Of a DNA stretch of 64,000 bases, positions 26,143 to 35,279 are shown piece by piece; the first letter of the stretch is position 1, and every line of letters begins with the position of its first letter. The position numbers and the translations under genes were made by a program. Under the pieces are notes generated by a model. It was given only the letters and a program-made list of their open reading frames with translations. It was not told the DNA's origin and ran no database searches. This stretch comes from CBDEUK01 sp965250225. GTDB taxonomy: Bacteria; Pseudomonadota; Gammaproteobacteria; Eutrophobiales; Eutrophobiaceae. The DNA lies in NCBI GenBank assembly GCA_965250225.1, contig CBDFNQ010000038.1, forward strand, positions 1 through 64,000. The letters run 5' to 3'.

Positions 26143-26638
26143 AAAGCCTACTTATATCCTTGAAAAATTACATTTTAGTTGAAATTGAGAAAATGTTAAA
26201 AAAATAATGATAAAAATGCTAATTCCGTCATGGTGCACCTTCGCTCTGTTATACCCTACTTCCGTCATGCCGGCGTTAACCGGCATGACCACCATGGACG
26301 ATGTGCATGGATGCACAAGTGTCGCGTAAGAACAGGAGTCCGTAGCAACAAGGTGGGAATGCAATAGGATTGTCAGGACGACCCCAAGGACGGGGGAGGT
26401 AGAGCGACGCTTGGACGAATATAGGACATATTCGAGTAAAAATGTCTGGAACAAATTTTCCAGCCAAAGCCGAACAATCCTTGCCCATTCTTTAAATATC
26501 TACAACAACTGGATTGTGGCCTGCGCCACAATGACAATGCTTCTTATTCCCGTCATACCAGCCTCCGCGCCGGTATCCACCGGCGTTAGCCGGAATAACG
26601 AGTGTACTCTGGGTCAGACTTTAGTCTGACCCATGATC
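26143..26638. other. Intergenic repeat block upstream of the TPR lipoprotein gene
   Basis: This 496-base space has no convincing gene. It contains an AT-rich leader next to the TPR gene, a palindrome GTCATGCCGG...CCGGCATGAC (26267-26288), a long composite repeat (26289-26463) whose second part recurs inverted at 42033-42157, short ATTGTGGC/GCCACAAT elements (26513-26534), and a perfect hairpin GGGTCAGAC-TTTA-GTCTGACCC (26611-26632) next to the WecA-like gene stop. Confidence 0.75.
26364..26463 (-). repeat. Long composite repeat, subfamily 3, copy 1
   Basis: The block from ATAGGATTGTCAGGACGACC to CTGGAACAAATTTTCCAG matches the inverted block 42033-42157 closely, including the ACCCCAAGGACGGGGGAGG segment and the 7-bp hairpin CGAATAT/ATATTCG in its variant form. 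The flanking part (26289-26363, ACCATGGACGATGTG...) matches 49562-49640. Confidence 0.8.
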
Positions 26639-28270
26639 TTATACAATCGCTTGAACACCCAAAACGGCAAGACTCAGCAATAACATCATTTTAATAAGGT
26701 ACTGATGTTGTCTTATCGACATCAATAAATATTCCGTCGCATAGAACAACACAAACAACCAGGCGAATAATGTCGTGTAGTTGGTAATTTCTTTATCCAG
26801 GCTGGAGGTAAACCACGTCATAGAAATCACAACAAAGATAATGATGTAATCCAATGGGGTAATACTGATCTTGCCTTTATCCGGCATCATGAGGCCGATG
26901 ATCACAAACACAGCCATAACAAAGAATATAATATTTAAATTATGTTGGTGTTTAGTAAAAAAACCAGGGTCTTGATAAATCAAATAAATGCACAAGGTAC
27001 TGATCAAATACAACCCTATGCGCAGTGACTGTTCAGAAAACCTTGTGCCCCACAAAAGTAGTCCTGCAACAACCAATGAAAATATTATGGCAGCGACCAA
27101 TCCAACGTCCATAGAAATTGTACCGACCGTTAATGACACCCAAACAAAAAATGTCGGCATCAATATCAAAACAATAGCTGTGATCAATAAAACCAGTTTT
27201 GCACGCTTACCACCACCCACACCGAGCAGTTGTTTTAATGTCGAGTGGCCCTGACTATTAGAACTACGCAATTGGCCTGGCTTGATCCTAGCCAACAGCA
27301 CATTTATGACAACGCCAAACAAAACATAATAAAACAGTATCGTGTAGCCTTCGTAATAACGAAAATAATACGCACAGATAACCATGGCTGACTGGATCAA
27401 ATAAATGATAAACACCACTTCATAATGATCCAGACCGATTTTCAGTAGCTTGTGATGGATATGATTTTGATCCGCTCTGAACGCCGACTGTCCATTAGCG
27501 ATACGCAGACAGATCACAGAAAAAGTATCCAGTATCGGTAGACCAAGGATCACCATACCAATCGACGGACTTAACACCGGATTCACTTCCTGAATTAATA
27601 ATATCGCCAGCACGCCAATGGAAAAACCCAAAAACTGACTGCCCGTGTCACCCATAAAAACAACCGCCGGGTGTGTGTTAAAACGCAGAAAACCAAACAC
27701 CGAACCCATGACCGCTAATGTGATCATAACAAATTCAATATCACCTGCCTGAAATCCCAATACCGCGATAACACCTAAACTTAATAATGCACCACCGCCT
27801 GCCAGACCATCGAGACCATCGGAAAGGTTGATCGCATTCATTGCGCCCAACAACACAAAAAAAGTAAACGGGATTGCAAAAATATCTGGAATGATACCGT
27901 CATACAAAAACGGCATAGAATCGATCTTTACATCTGCATAAAAAATAACAATAACTGAAGCCAGGAGTTGACCAATAAACTTGATCCGATAACCGAGTTG
28001 CATACGGTCATCCCAAAGACCAAAAAGAGTTAAACAAACAATGGCTAAAATAAAAGCCAATATTTGTTGATCAATCTTCAACAGAAACAACACAGCAACC
28101 AGGGTACCAATGACCATGGCAACACCACCAATACGGGGTATTTGTCCAGTGTGCACCTTGCGTTCATCCGGCGTATCAACAAAATCCAGACGAACCGCCA
28201 GCTTCATCAACGGTGGGATGAGCAAAAGACTCCCCAACATCGACAACATAAAAATACTAAAAAACGCCAT
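26639..28270 (-). CDS. WecA/MraY-family undecaprenyl-phosphate glycosyl-1-phosphate transferase with extended membrane C-terminus
   Basis: The 543-residue protein begins with a full WecA-like core (about 1-330). Motifs are DFVDTPDERKVHTGQIPRIGG near 30-48, DDRMQLGYR, NAINLSDGLDGLAGG, FMGDTGSQFLGF and the HIHH metal/sugar motif in DQNHIHHKLL. This core transfers a hexosamine-1-phosphate to undecaprenyl phosphate, starting polymer synthesis at the cytoplasmic face. A further region of about 180 residues holds roughly six more hydrophobic helices that are absent from E. coli WecA; their role is unknown. It is likely the initiating transferase of the exopolysaccharide locus downstream. The N-acetylglucosamine specificity is inferred, not shown. 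Confidence 0.85.
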   Translation of the reverse strand: MAFFSIFMLSMLGSLLLIPPLMKLAVRLDFVDTPDERKVHTGQIPRIGGVAMVIGTLVAVLFLLKIDQQILAFILAIVCLTLFGLWDDRMQLGYRIKFIGQLLASVIVIFYADVKIDSMPFLYDGIIPDIFAIPFTFFVLLGAMNAINLSDGLDGLAGGGALLSLGVIAVLGFQAGDIEFVMITLAVMGSVFGFLRFNTHPAVVFMGDTGSQFLGFSIGVLAILLIQEVNPVLSPSIGMVILGLPILDTFSVICLRIANGQSAFRADQNHIHHKLLKIGLDHYEVVFIIYLIQSAMVICAYYFRYYEGYTILFYYVLFGVVINVLLARIKPGQLRSSNSQGHSTLKQLLGVGGGKRAKLVLLITAIVLILMPTFFVWVSLTVGTISMDVGLVAAIIFSLVVAGLLLWGTRFSEQSLRIGLYLISTLCIYLIYQDPGFFTKHQHNLNIIFFVMAVFVIIGLMMPDKGKISITPLDYIIIFVVISMTWFTSSLDKEITNYTTLFAWLFVLFYATEYLLMSIRQHQYLIKMMLLLSLAVLGVQAIV

Positions 28271-28280
28271 AAATTATTTT

Positions 28281-28385
28281 ATCCGTCATACCCACACTCC
28301 CGTCATACCGGCCTACGAGCCGGTATCCATTCTTCTCGTCATTCCTGTCCCTCCGTCATACCGCGGCATGACCGCGGTATCCACA
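28281..28385. repeat. Short palindromic repeats between the WecA-like gene and the toxin-antitoxin pair
   Basis: There are two short elements of the common family: GTCATACCGGCCTACGAGCC with its mirrored end GGTATCCA (28300-28329), and GTCATACCGCGG...CCGCGGTATCCAC (28354-28383). No coding signal is seen. Confidence 0.7.
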
Positions 28386-28495
28386 TCTTTTTATAAAACA
28401 TACGATTGCCACCTTGGCCGAAATAATAAAAGGGTTTGTCATTTTGTTGAAAGACCAGCAGGCACTTCAACTGGCTATCACAATTTCACCTAAGC

Positions 28496-29089
28496 TTAAA
28501 AAGTAGCCGCTACAATATTTTTAAGATGGTCGATTGTTTTAGGATTTTTATTCTCCAAAATATCATCGTTTATTTTCAGCACAATGCTTTTCATTAAGTC
28601 AGACGTACTACTGATCTTGGTAATTTTTTTTAGAACATTCATCTCTTCAGTAACCATAGACCCTTTAATTGAAAGTCTTTTTTGTGATGCACCTTTAAAT
28701 AATTCACTCTTTAAATATTTTGAGAACCCCACAGGCGAAATATTTCTTATCGACAATGCATGAATATAATATTTCACTAAATTATGTGTAAAATCCGTAC
28801 TGCCACTTAGCTCATAACTTGCTAAATTAAGAATATCGATCATGTGAGCAGGCAGTCGGCTTTCGAGCGCTTTTCTATGCTTATCCAACTGTTGTTTCAC
28901 AGCGGGGGTTGATTGATGTGGTAATACGGCAACAGAATCACACTCATCACACACACCCACCAGAACGTTCTTAACGATGCCACTTCCATCGCTAAATGGC
29001 ACATCCCTTAATTGAAAGGTGATGGGCTTGAATGCTCCGCATTGTTGGCAAACTGCTCTTTGAGTATCACCCACTTTTAAAATTTTCAT
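28496..29089 (-). CDS. Putative antitoxin with N-terminal zinc ribbon (MqsA/YgiT-type)
   Basis: The start at 29089, preceded by GAGGGTG, gives 197 residues. The N-terminus carries two CxxC pairs (CQQCGAF near 14 and CDECDSV near 46), a zinc ribbon as in the YgiT-type antitoxins. The rest is helical. A classical MqsA HTH is not obvious, but the segment ISPVGFSKYLKSELFKGAS could be a DNA-binding helix pair. The gene starts 7 bases after the upstream small toxin-like gene, the toxin-first order typical of mqsRA. It probably neutralises that toxin and represses the operon through the palindrome at 29408-29427. It could also be an unrelated zinc-ribbon regulator. Confidence 0.6.
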   Translation of the reverse strand: MKILKVGDTQRAVCQQCGAFKPITFQLRDVPFSDGSGIVKNVLVGVCDECDSVAVLPHQSTPAVKQQLDKHRKALESRLPAHMIDILNLASYELSGSTDFTHNLVKYYIHALSIRNISPVGFSKYLKSELFKGASQKRLSIKGSMVTEEMNVLKKITKISSTSDLMKSIVLKINDDILENKNPKTIDHLKNIVAATF

Positions 29090-29096
29090 ATCACCC

Positions 29097-29393
29097 TCAG
29101 TTATGAACACTAATAAAAATACTATTAGGCTCAGAAAAATACCATTTTATATACCACTGCTCACCAGCGTATTTTGTTTCTATAATATGAACATCTACAT
29201 TTTTATCATAATGATGCGGGCTGCTTGAATAACCATTACCTCTAGCCCTACCAAGAATATTTGCCACCTCTTGCGCCGACATTTCTCCTGTAGACAGTAA
29301 ATTTTTTACATCAATATTGTCTCTCACCTCATGTTGAAATAGACCGCTATTTAAGCAATCAATAACTTGACGTTTTGTAGCAGTAAAACCCAT
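29097..29393 (-). CDS. Putative small toxin paired with zinc-ribbon antitoxin (MqsR-like)
   Basis: The 98-residue protein has an N-terminal helical part (TKRQVIDCLNSGLFQHEVRDN) and a beta-rich C-terminal part (VDVHIIETKYAGEQWYIKWYF, ending IFISVHN). Size, gene order and the YIK...FISVH ending recall MqsR-type or RelE-fold ribonucleases, but identity to a named family is not secure. AAAGGA precedes the ATG at 29393. The palindromic operator lies 15 bases upstream. Its stop overlaps the ribosome binding site of the antitoxin gene. Confidence 0.55.
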   Translation of the reverse strand: MGFTATKRQVIDCLNSGLFQHEVRDNIDVKNLLSTGEMSAQEVANILGRARGNGYSSSPHHYDKNVDVHIIETKYAGEQWYIKWYFSEPNSIFISVHN

Positions 29394-29741
29394 TCATAAT
29401 CCTTTATTGTACGACATATTTCGTACATTTCAATCTCATATCTAAAATAACCACCCGTTGAGCCTGGGAAGTCAGAGTTGTTTACCCTGCAAATCAGAAA
29501 TCTGACTTTCAAATTACAAGGATGATAAAATGACTCACTTTTATCAAAATCCGAAAAGCCCTGAGTAAACAAGCCTCTGTGGCTCTTATTAGCTCAAGTC
29601 AGGTGGTTCTTGCCGTCATTCCAGCCCGTCAAACCCACACTCCGCATTCCGGCCTACGAGCCGGAATCCACATCTTTTTATAAAACTCTGGATACCGTAT
29701 CAAGTACGGCATGACGACACTTAACGAATGGTGTCATTCCC
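29394..29741. other. Toxin-antitoxin promoter and repeat spacer
   Basis: The first part holds the palindromic operator. The second part (29609-29740) holds three degenerate short repeats of the genome-wide family, including ATTCCGGCC...GGCCGGAATCCAC type elements around 29647-29672. The 73-codon open frame crossing 29351-29572 overlaps the toxin gene and the operator and is not credible. Confidence 0.65.
29408..29427. promoter_or_regulatory. Palindromic operator of the toxin-antitoxin operon
   Basis: The perfect 7-base arms TGTACGA and TCGTACA are separated by CATATT. The element lies 15 bases before the toxin start codon, exactly where an antitoxin would bind to shut off its own promoter. 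Confidence 0.65.
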
Positions 29742-31310
29742 TCAATCCGGAATATAATCCTGTAACAACTCATTCGAATGCAACATAAATGCATTCAACC
29801 GTGCTTCAGCCTCAGCAACATCTTCCTCAGCTTTCAATTGTGAAATCACCCGCACCAACGCACCATCCGTTCGATTTCGGGTTAACGAATCCCAGAACAA
29901 ATACCATTTCGCCATATACTCATTGGTAATGATGCGGCCACGTTGTTGAAACCAGTAATACACCAATTGTTTGGAATCACCGTATTGAATCAAGGCGCGA
30001 TTCACATTTAATCTTTTACCATTAAATTCCACACCAACAATAGCAACAGTATCCAGACTCTTAATCACCCAACCACCGCCAGGCAAACAAGAACGTGGCG
30101 AATGAATCGAACTCCCTGCTTTTTGAGTGTCGTAATAGGCCACATAAAAATTCACATCGCCTGATGTCTCATGGTGATAATCCGAAATAATGTAATCCGT
30201 CATCCCCGTTAAAGCATCAACATAAATCGCATCAAGACTACTACGCCTACCTTGCCAACCTTCAAAATCATTCGGAAAACTGACAAACTGTTGCCGTTCT
30301 GGAATCACTTCAATTTTATTCTCAAGCGACTTGAACACTAACAAAGCAACGAGCAGCAGAGGAATAACAGCAAGAAACGGTGCAGTGAATTTACGGTCAG
30401 CAGGAAGAATACCTTTGACAGGTTCAGCCATTTCCAAACCAAACACCTCAGCTAAGCGACGACCACGATTAAAGATAAAGGTAAGCAACCACATCTCAAA
30501 AAACAAAATACTCACACAGGCCATAAAAATGAACCACCCTTCAAAGTCATGAAGGAAGCCTTCAGCCTGCTCAATGCCCCAGTAATGGACCAGCACACCG
30601 ATCATGCCTATACGAAAACTGTTCATCAAAACAGTGATTGGAATAGTCGTCAGAAAGATAAACGCACGTTGCCAGAAAGGCGCACTGAATAAATAGGCAC
30701 AGATAAAACCAAAACTCATCAAAGGAAATAGATAACGCAAGCCGCTGCAAGCTTCCACCACTTGTAATTTATACACACCCAAATCAATCACATTGCCTTC
30801 AAGGAAAACACTGATATCAAACAAACGAATAACAGCAACACCAATGGCTGAAGAAATAAGTTGGAGTTTCTGAGATAAGTTCTGATATAAAAATTCTGGT
30901 AAGGGCACCATAAATATGAGTAATAGTAATGGTGCCCATAAGAGCTTAAATATTTTCGAACCTACTAACGTATAGATTATGCCGTAAATAGTAATGAGAT
31001 ATGCATATTGTTGTAATGCCAGGACACTACCCTGAATACCAACAAGCCCGATTAACAAACCAAACAAAACAAATAATAATCCATGCCAATTAGATTTAAA
31101 TTCTAATATTTCTAACTCATATCGTTTTTGCCAGATAAAAAAACAAGTCACTAATGGAATTAAAAAACCATGAGAATATTCTTCACGGTTCTGCCACCAA
31201 CTAACCATTTGTTCGAAACCTGGGTAATATAAATAAGCAGGGATAATCAAACAAAGTACCAACAATGCTAAAATTACATAAATAGATATATTTTTGTTTG
31301 TTAGATTCAT
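29742..31310 (-). CDS. Exosortase fused to EpsI-type domain (XrtD-like)
   Basis: The 522-residue protein has an N-terminal exosortase with about eight membrane helices and the catalytic triad residues Cys188 (EACSGLRY), Arg233 (NSFRIGM) and His254 (GFLHDFEG). The C-terminal third (about 320-510) is an EpsI-like periplasmic domain with SIHSPRSCLPGGGW. It cleaves C-terminal sorting signals of secreted proteins at the membrane. The fusion length and the VPLPA-type tails on proteins at 59886-61268 fit exosortase D (VPLPA-specific) better than the PEP-CTERM enzyme XrtA, though this cannot be settled by eye. It is 8 bases from the next glycosyltransferase gene on the same strand. Confidence 0.85.
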   Translation of the reverse strand: MNLTNKNISIYVILALLVLCLIIPAYLYYPGFEQMVSWWQNREEYSHGFLIPLVTCFFIWQKRYELEILEFKSNWHGLLFVLFGLLIGLVGIQGSVLALQQYAYLITIYGIIYTLVGSKIFKLLWAPLLLLIFMVPLPEFLYQNLSQKLQLISSAIGVAVIRLFDISVFLEGNVIDLGVYKLQVVEACSGLRYLFPLMSFGFICAYLFSAPFWQRAFIFLTTIPITVLMNSFRIGMIGVLVHYWGIEQAEGFLHDFEGWFIFMACVSILFFEMWLLTFIFNRGRRLAEVFGLEMAEPVKGILPADRKFTAPFLAVIPLLLVALLVFKSLENKIEVIPERQQFVSFPNDFEGWQGRRSSLDAIYVDALTGMTDYIISDYHHETSGDVNFYVAYYDTQKAGSSIHSPRSCLPGGGWVIKSLDTVAIVGVEFNGKRLNVNRALIQYGDSKQLVYYWFQQRGRIITNEYMAKWYLFWDSLTRNRTDGALVRVISQLKAEEDVAEAEARLNAFMLHSNELLQDYIPD

Positions 31311-31317
31311 ACAACAA

Positions 31318-32160
31318 CTATATCGTCAAATTTGACGCTTTCCGTCTTAACTCTATTACTTTAAAATCAATCATAAATTCATAAATAGTCCTTAAAGAAC
31401 AAAATACAAAACCCGCCCTGCCTTCAAGAAATCCACCACGGAAGATATATAAATACATGAAAATAAAAAAAGGCCGTAAAGGTAAAGAATAAGCCACCTG
31501 TTTGAGCTTTTTTCTTCTTAACACAGGATCAGAATGAAATAGATAGTTAAAGGGTAATTTATCAGTTGTTTGGTTAAGCATGACTTCAGCTTCCATGTTG
31601 GAATATTTATTATGACGCTCTAACCAATAACTGAATCCTTTATTAAATGGATAATGGTAAATGTGTTCTTGCAGTTGCTTGGTTCTTCCTTCTGTAACGT
31701 ATTCTTCATTAATCTCACGTTTTACTTCTACTTTTGTCGGTTTAACCAATCTACCAAACCAGGTGGGATAGCCACTGCTTCGTTTAATCCAGGTCCCAAG
31801 CAAATAATCTTTTCTTCTAAAATACATCATCGAGCAATCTGACTCTGGATTTCGAATATCTACATCCTGACTGAGCTCATCAAATAATTCATCTGTAAAA
31901 CGCTCATCTGCATCTAACATCAAAACCCATGGATGTTTGTAAAGGATTTCTTTTAAGCCATAATTTCTCTGTTTTGCGTAACCTTCGAATGTATGTTGTT
32001 CAATTCTCGCATTATATTGTTTCCCAATCTCACATGTGGAATCCTGACTATTTGAATCCAGTATCACTACATCATCACACCATGCGATACTCTTCAGGCA
32101 CTTTTCTAAGTTGACTTCTTCGTTAGAAGTCAGAATTAAGACAGAAATATTAAGTGACAT
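31318..32160 (-). CDS. Family 2 glycosyltransferase (WaaE/KdtX-like)
   Basis: The 280-residue GT-A protein begins with NISVLILTSNEEVNLEKCLKS and contains DDVVILDSNSQDST (about 29-42), EGYAKQRNYGL and the metal-binding LMLDADERF near 80-88. The end is hydrophobic/basic, typical of membrane-associated transferases. It transfers a nucleotide-activated sugar to the growing lipid-linked unit in the cytoplasm. The specific sugar is unknown. It lies between exosortase and acetyltransferase genes with gaps of 3-7 bases. Confidence 0.85.
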   Translation of the reverse strand: MSLNISVLILTSNEEVNLEKCLKSIAWCDDVVILDSNSQDSTCEIGKQYNARIEQHTFEGYAKQRNYGLKEILYKHPWVLMLDADERFTDELFDELSQDVDIRNPESDCSMMYFRRKDYLLGTWIKRSSGYPTWFGRLVKPTKVEVKREINEEYVTEGRTKQLQEHIYHYPFNKGFSYWLERHNKYSNMEAEVMLNQTTDKLPFNYLFHSDPVLRRKKLKQVAYSLPLRPFFIFMYLYIFRGGFLEGRAGFVFCSLRTIYEFMIDFKVIELRRKASNLTI

Positions 32161-32163
32161 TAA

Positions 32164-32718
32164 TTAATGTGAATTTGTGATTTTTCGAGATTTGATCTTT
32201 ATTGCCGGGTTCCCGGTCATTACGGCATGAGCTTCTACGTCCTTCATGACAACTGCTCTGGCTCCGATAACAGCACCTTCGTGAACAGTTACTCCAGGCC
32301 CTACAAAGGCATCCGCAGCAACCCAGACATTATCCTGGACGATAATAGGCTTAGTAATTAGTTGTAAAGCAGGATCTTCATAATCGTGCGTTCCCGCACA
32401 TAAATGAGCCCGTTGGGATATGGTTGTTTTACTACCTATAGATATTACATCCAAGTTATAGATATACGCATGCTCACCTATCGCCGACCAATCATCTATT
32501 TTAAGATTCAATGGCATGTATATTTCGACAGTATTATAGATATGAACATGTTTACCAATTTTTGCGCCAAATAAACGTAGTAGAAAGTTACGCCAAACAA
32601 AAGCTATTCTTGGTGAATAGCGAAATAATATTTTAACTAAAGACCACATTACCCTCATACACATAATAGATCTAGAGTAATTACTAACGCTTCTATTGTT
32701 TTTTATATCTAAAGACAT
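32164..32718 (-). CDS. WcaF-like sugar O-acetyltransferase
   Basis: The 184-residue protein is a left-handed beta-helix (hexapeptide) acetyltransferase. Residues 55-175 carry the repeated [LIV]-G-x4 pattern (IGKHVHIYNTVEIYM, IGEHAYIYNLDVISIG, VGPGVTVHEGAVIGARAVV). The catalytic-type segment LCAGTHDYEDPALQL matches colanic-acid WcaF-like enzymes. It is predicted to acetylate a sugar of the exopolysaccharide repeat unit with acetyl-CoA. It sits between a glycosyltransferase and the polymerase gene. Confidence 0.85.
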   Translation of the reverse strand: MSLDIKNNRSVSNYSRSIMCMRVMWSLVKILFRYSPRIAFVWRNFLLRLFGAKIGKHVHIYNTVEIYMPLNLKIDDWSAIGEHAYIYNLDVISIGSKTTISQRAHLCAGTHDYEDPALQLITKPIIVQDNVWVAADAFVGPGVTVHEGAVIGARAVVMKDVEAHAVMTGNPAIKIKSRKITNSH

Positions 32719-32727
32719 TTGATATAT

Positions 32728-33942
32728 TTATTTTAAATGTTCTGTATATTTTCTTTGTGCTCTCATATTTATAATAACTAAATTTGCTGCCACACAGAGA
32801 CCAAACAATTCAGAAACATGGAGTAAACCACTGCCCGCAGTAAATAATCGAACGAGCGCTGGTGCTACAAAAGCAGAAGCTACGATATACAAACCACTTG
32901 TCTTAATTAAACCTTTAAAATATATCTTCATAATAAATAATATAATAATTATAGAACAAAACATTCCAAAAACTCCAGATTGCAATAATGAATCCAACAT
33001 TATATTATGAGGTTGATACTGCCAAGAAGAATTCATGCCAAACAAATATTCTTCAAATGAAGTATTGGATATCACACTCCATATGACAGATATCCGACCA
33101 TCAGTTGACCGATCATCTGATATTCTGTCATTAAAAATATTTAAAAACCATGTTGCTTCATTCGGATATTTAAGTATCAGCACTGTTAAAATTGTAATTC
33201 CTAACGCAAATATAATATATAATTTTAAAATATTTCTCTTTGCAAAAAGAATTATCACTTTTGAGTAAAGCAAGACAACTAAAGAAGCAGCTAACCAAGC
33301 TGAGCGACTAAATGTATAGAACACTAAATATATTGAAAATATGATAAAAAGCACATTAAGCATAGGAAAAATTTTTTTATTATGTAACGACATTGCTAAC
33401 AATAAAACTGGAACTATTGCCATGGTATGTCTTATGCCTTTTCCGCCTCTGACCGTAGGGTCAAAAAGCCCCGCGTTTAAATTACCAATAGCATCACTGG
33501 ATGATTGTGAATTCATATTCGGAACCAAGGTTCCAAAAGCATAGTAATAAGATAAAAAACAAGAGAATAAAAAACACAAGCCAATTAATGGCCAATAGTG
33601 TTTCCATTTCTTTCCTAACGACATGTTTATATATGCTATTGCAGTATAATACGAAATCAACAAATACACAGGCACCGTAACTATTTTAAAAATACTCCAA
33701 TGCGGATAATCATATAGCGTTGATGGTAAAAACCATGCCAAAAAGGTAACTATAAAAAATATAATATATTTGTTAGAACCTAACTTATAATTTAATCCGT
33801 AATTAAATATTGAATAGAACATTAATGGAAAAGCACATAAAATCGCTGGTCTAACTGCAAATGGTGCTGAAGGATATAAGTCAACCCACGCCCATGGCAA
33901 TGACACCAAGAAAATGATTAACAATGGAACGCCAATTATCAT
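32728..33942 (-). CDS. O-antigen ligase/polymerase-type membrane protein (Wzy-like)
   Basis: The 404-residue protein has about eleven hydrophobic helices and a large polar loop with NMNSQSSSDAIG and FDPTVRGGKGIRHT, and a later RISDDRSTDGRISVIW segment. That topology and the Arg-rich loops match the Wzy/O-antigen ligase superfamily, which joins undecaprenyl-linked units at the periplasmic face. Family sequence conservation is low, so the call rests on topology and on its position next to the flippase. Its start overlaps the flippase stop by 4 bases. The region is clearly AT-rich. Confidence 0.75.
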   Translation of the reverse strand: MIIGVPLLIIFLVSLPWAWVDLYPSAPFAVRPAILCAFPLMFYSIFNYGLNYKLGSNKYIIFFIVTFLAWFLPSTLYDYPHWSIFKIVTVPVYLLISYYTAIAYINMSLGKKWKHYWPLIGLCFLFSCFLSYYYAFGTLVPNMNSQSSSDAIGNLNAGLFDPTVRGGKGIRHTMAIVPVLLLAMSLHNKKIFPMLNVLFIIFSIYLVFYTFSRSAWLAASLVVLLYSKVIILFAKRNILKLYIIFALGITILTVLILKYPNEATWFLNIFNDRISDDRSTDGRISVIWSVISNTSFEEYLFGMNSSWQYQPHNIMLDSLLQSGVFGMFCSIIIILFIMKIYFKGLIKTSGLYIVASAFVAPALVRLFTAGSGLLHVSELFGLCVAANLVIINMRAQRKYTEHLK

Positions 33943-35258
33943 CTTAAATTATTTCCATACATATTTTTCAAGATATTTTTTATACTGGAGGTTTTTATAA
34001 AAGTATCAACTCCAATTTTATTTTTCACATGTATAGTCACTGGATAATTTAATAAAATGACTGAAAGAGAGTAACCAACAGCAACTCCAACAACCCCAAA
34101 TTTCCAACCTAGAGAAAATATTAATATCGCTCCAAATAATCCAGAATATATTCTGCACTTCAAAACAAATGCTTCTTCTTTACACTGAGATGCAAACACG
34201 AAATTTGCACCTGAAAAAACATTAAAGAGTTGACCTAATAATAAAACCAATAAAGCAATATAAATAAAGATATCAACATCCACTTTGAAATACATCAACC
34301 AAATAGGTGACGATAGATATGTTGTAATAAATAACATTAATGCAACGGGCACCGCTATAAACAATCCATGCTCAGCACTTTTTGTTAGTAATTCTCTATC
34401 CTCTTTTGCAAATCCTTTTGCTACAGAGTTATATATTGACCAATTTGCAATTGATTGTGGTAGCGATATAAGATTAGAGACTCTTCTTAATAAGGCATAA
34501 AGCCCCAAACTCATATCGTCTAATAATACTCTCGCTATTAATATATCAGATTGATTTGACATTATTCCAATTATTCCAGACCCCCAAAATGTAGCTGGTT
34601 CTATAATTGACAATGTATTCTTTTGTTTCTTATCGTAATTTTCTAACAGGTATGGCACCACAAAGAAAAATCCTAATAAGCATGTTATTAACAGTGAAGA
34701 TGCATATATTAATAACAAAAATTCTGCTGTCACAGAACCTTTTGATGGATATAAGATAAACCCAATTATTAAAAATAAATATGGAAATAAATCTCTGAGC
34801 AACATACTAAAAGACGTTTTCTTATTAACTCTCATAACAGAAACAATTATTTCCAATGTGGCCAATAAATACCCTAAAATCAACACTGTAATAATTTCAT
34901 TTTTTATTGATCGTAATTCATAAAGATCAATATAACAAAATAATAAAGCCCACAAAAATAATAAAATAATAGCTACTTTAATAATTCTTAAATAACATAT
35001 TAATATATAGTTTGAACTACCTTTTTTTTTCTTAAGAGATTCCCTGTAAACAAGTTCTCTTAATAAGTACGGTGCAATACCAAAACCTAACAGCACAGAA
35101 AATACTTGACTGGCACTAAAAATAAATGAGAAAACACCAAATTCTTCTAATCCAATTGAGGCAGCGAATATAAAAAATACTATCGACTGTAGTGCTACTG
35201 AAGAAAATCTTGCAACATACAACCAGAAAGCTTGCTTTAAAAGAATATTATTTTTCAA
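33939..35258 (-). CDS. Oligosaccharide flippase (Wzx-like, MOP superfamily)
   Basis: The 439-residue protein has twelve or more membrane segments. Its N-terminus LLKQAFWLYVARFSSVALQS is typical of RfbX/Wzx flippases, followed by GLEEFGVFSFIFSASQ. It is predicted to flip the undecaprenyl-linked repeat unit to the periplasm. The frame appears to begin with TTG at 35258 and no ribosome binding site is evident, so the start is uncertain. It is coupled by a 4-base overlap to the polymerase gene. Confidence 0.8.
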   Translation of the reverse strand: MKNNILLKQAFWLYVARFSSVALQSIVFFIFAASIGLEEFGVFSFIFSASQVFSVLLGFGIAPYLLRELVYRESLKKKKGSSNYILICYLRIIKVAIILLFLWALLFCYIDLYELRSIKNEIITVLILGYLLATLEIIVSVMRVNKKTSFSMLLRDLFPYLFLIIGFILYPSKGSVTAEFLLLIYASSLLITCLLGFFFVVPYLLENYDKKQKNTLSIIEPATFWGSGIIGIMSNQSDILIARVLLDDMSLGLYALLRRVSNLISLPQSIANWSIYNSVAKGFAKEDRELLTKSAEHGLFIAVPVALMLFITTYLSSPIWLMYFKVDVDIFIYIALLVLLLGQLFNVFSGANFVFASQCKEEAFVLKCRIYSGLFGAILIFSLGWKFGVVGVAVGYSLSVILLNYPVTIHVKNKIGVDTFIKTSSIKNILKNMYGNNLR

Positions 35259-35279
35259 AAAAATATAATTATATGATGA

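Noticed and set aside
29351..29572. 73-codon minus-strand open frame upstream of the toxin gene
   Set aside because: It overlaps the toxin gene start and the palindromic operator and has no recognisable features.
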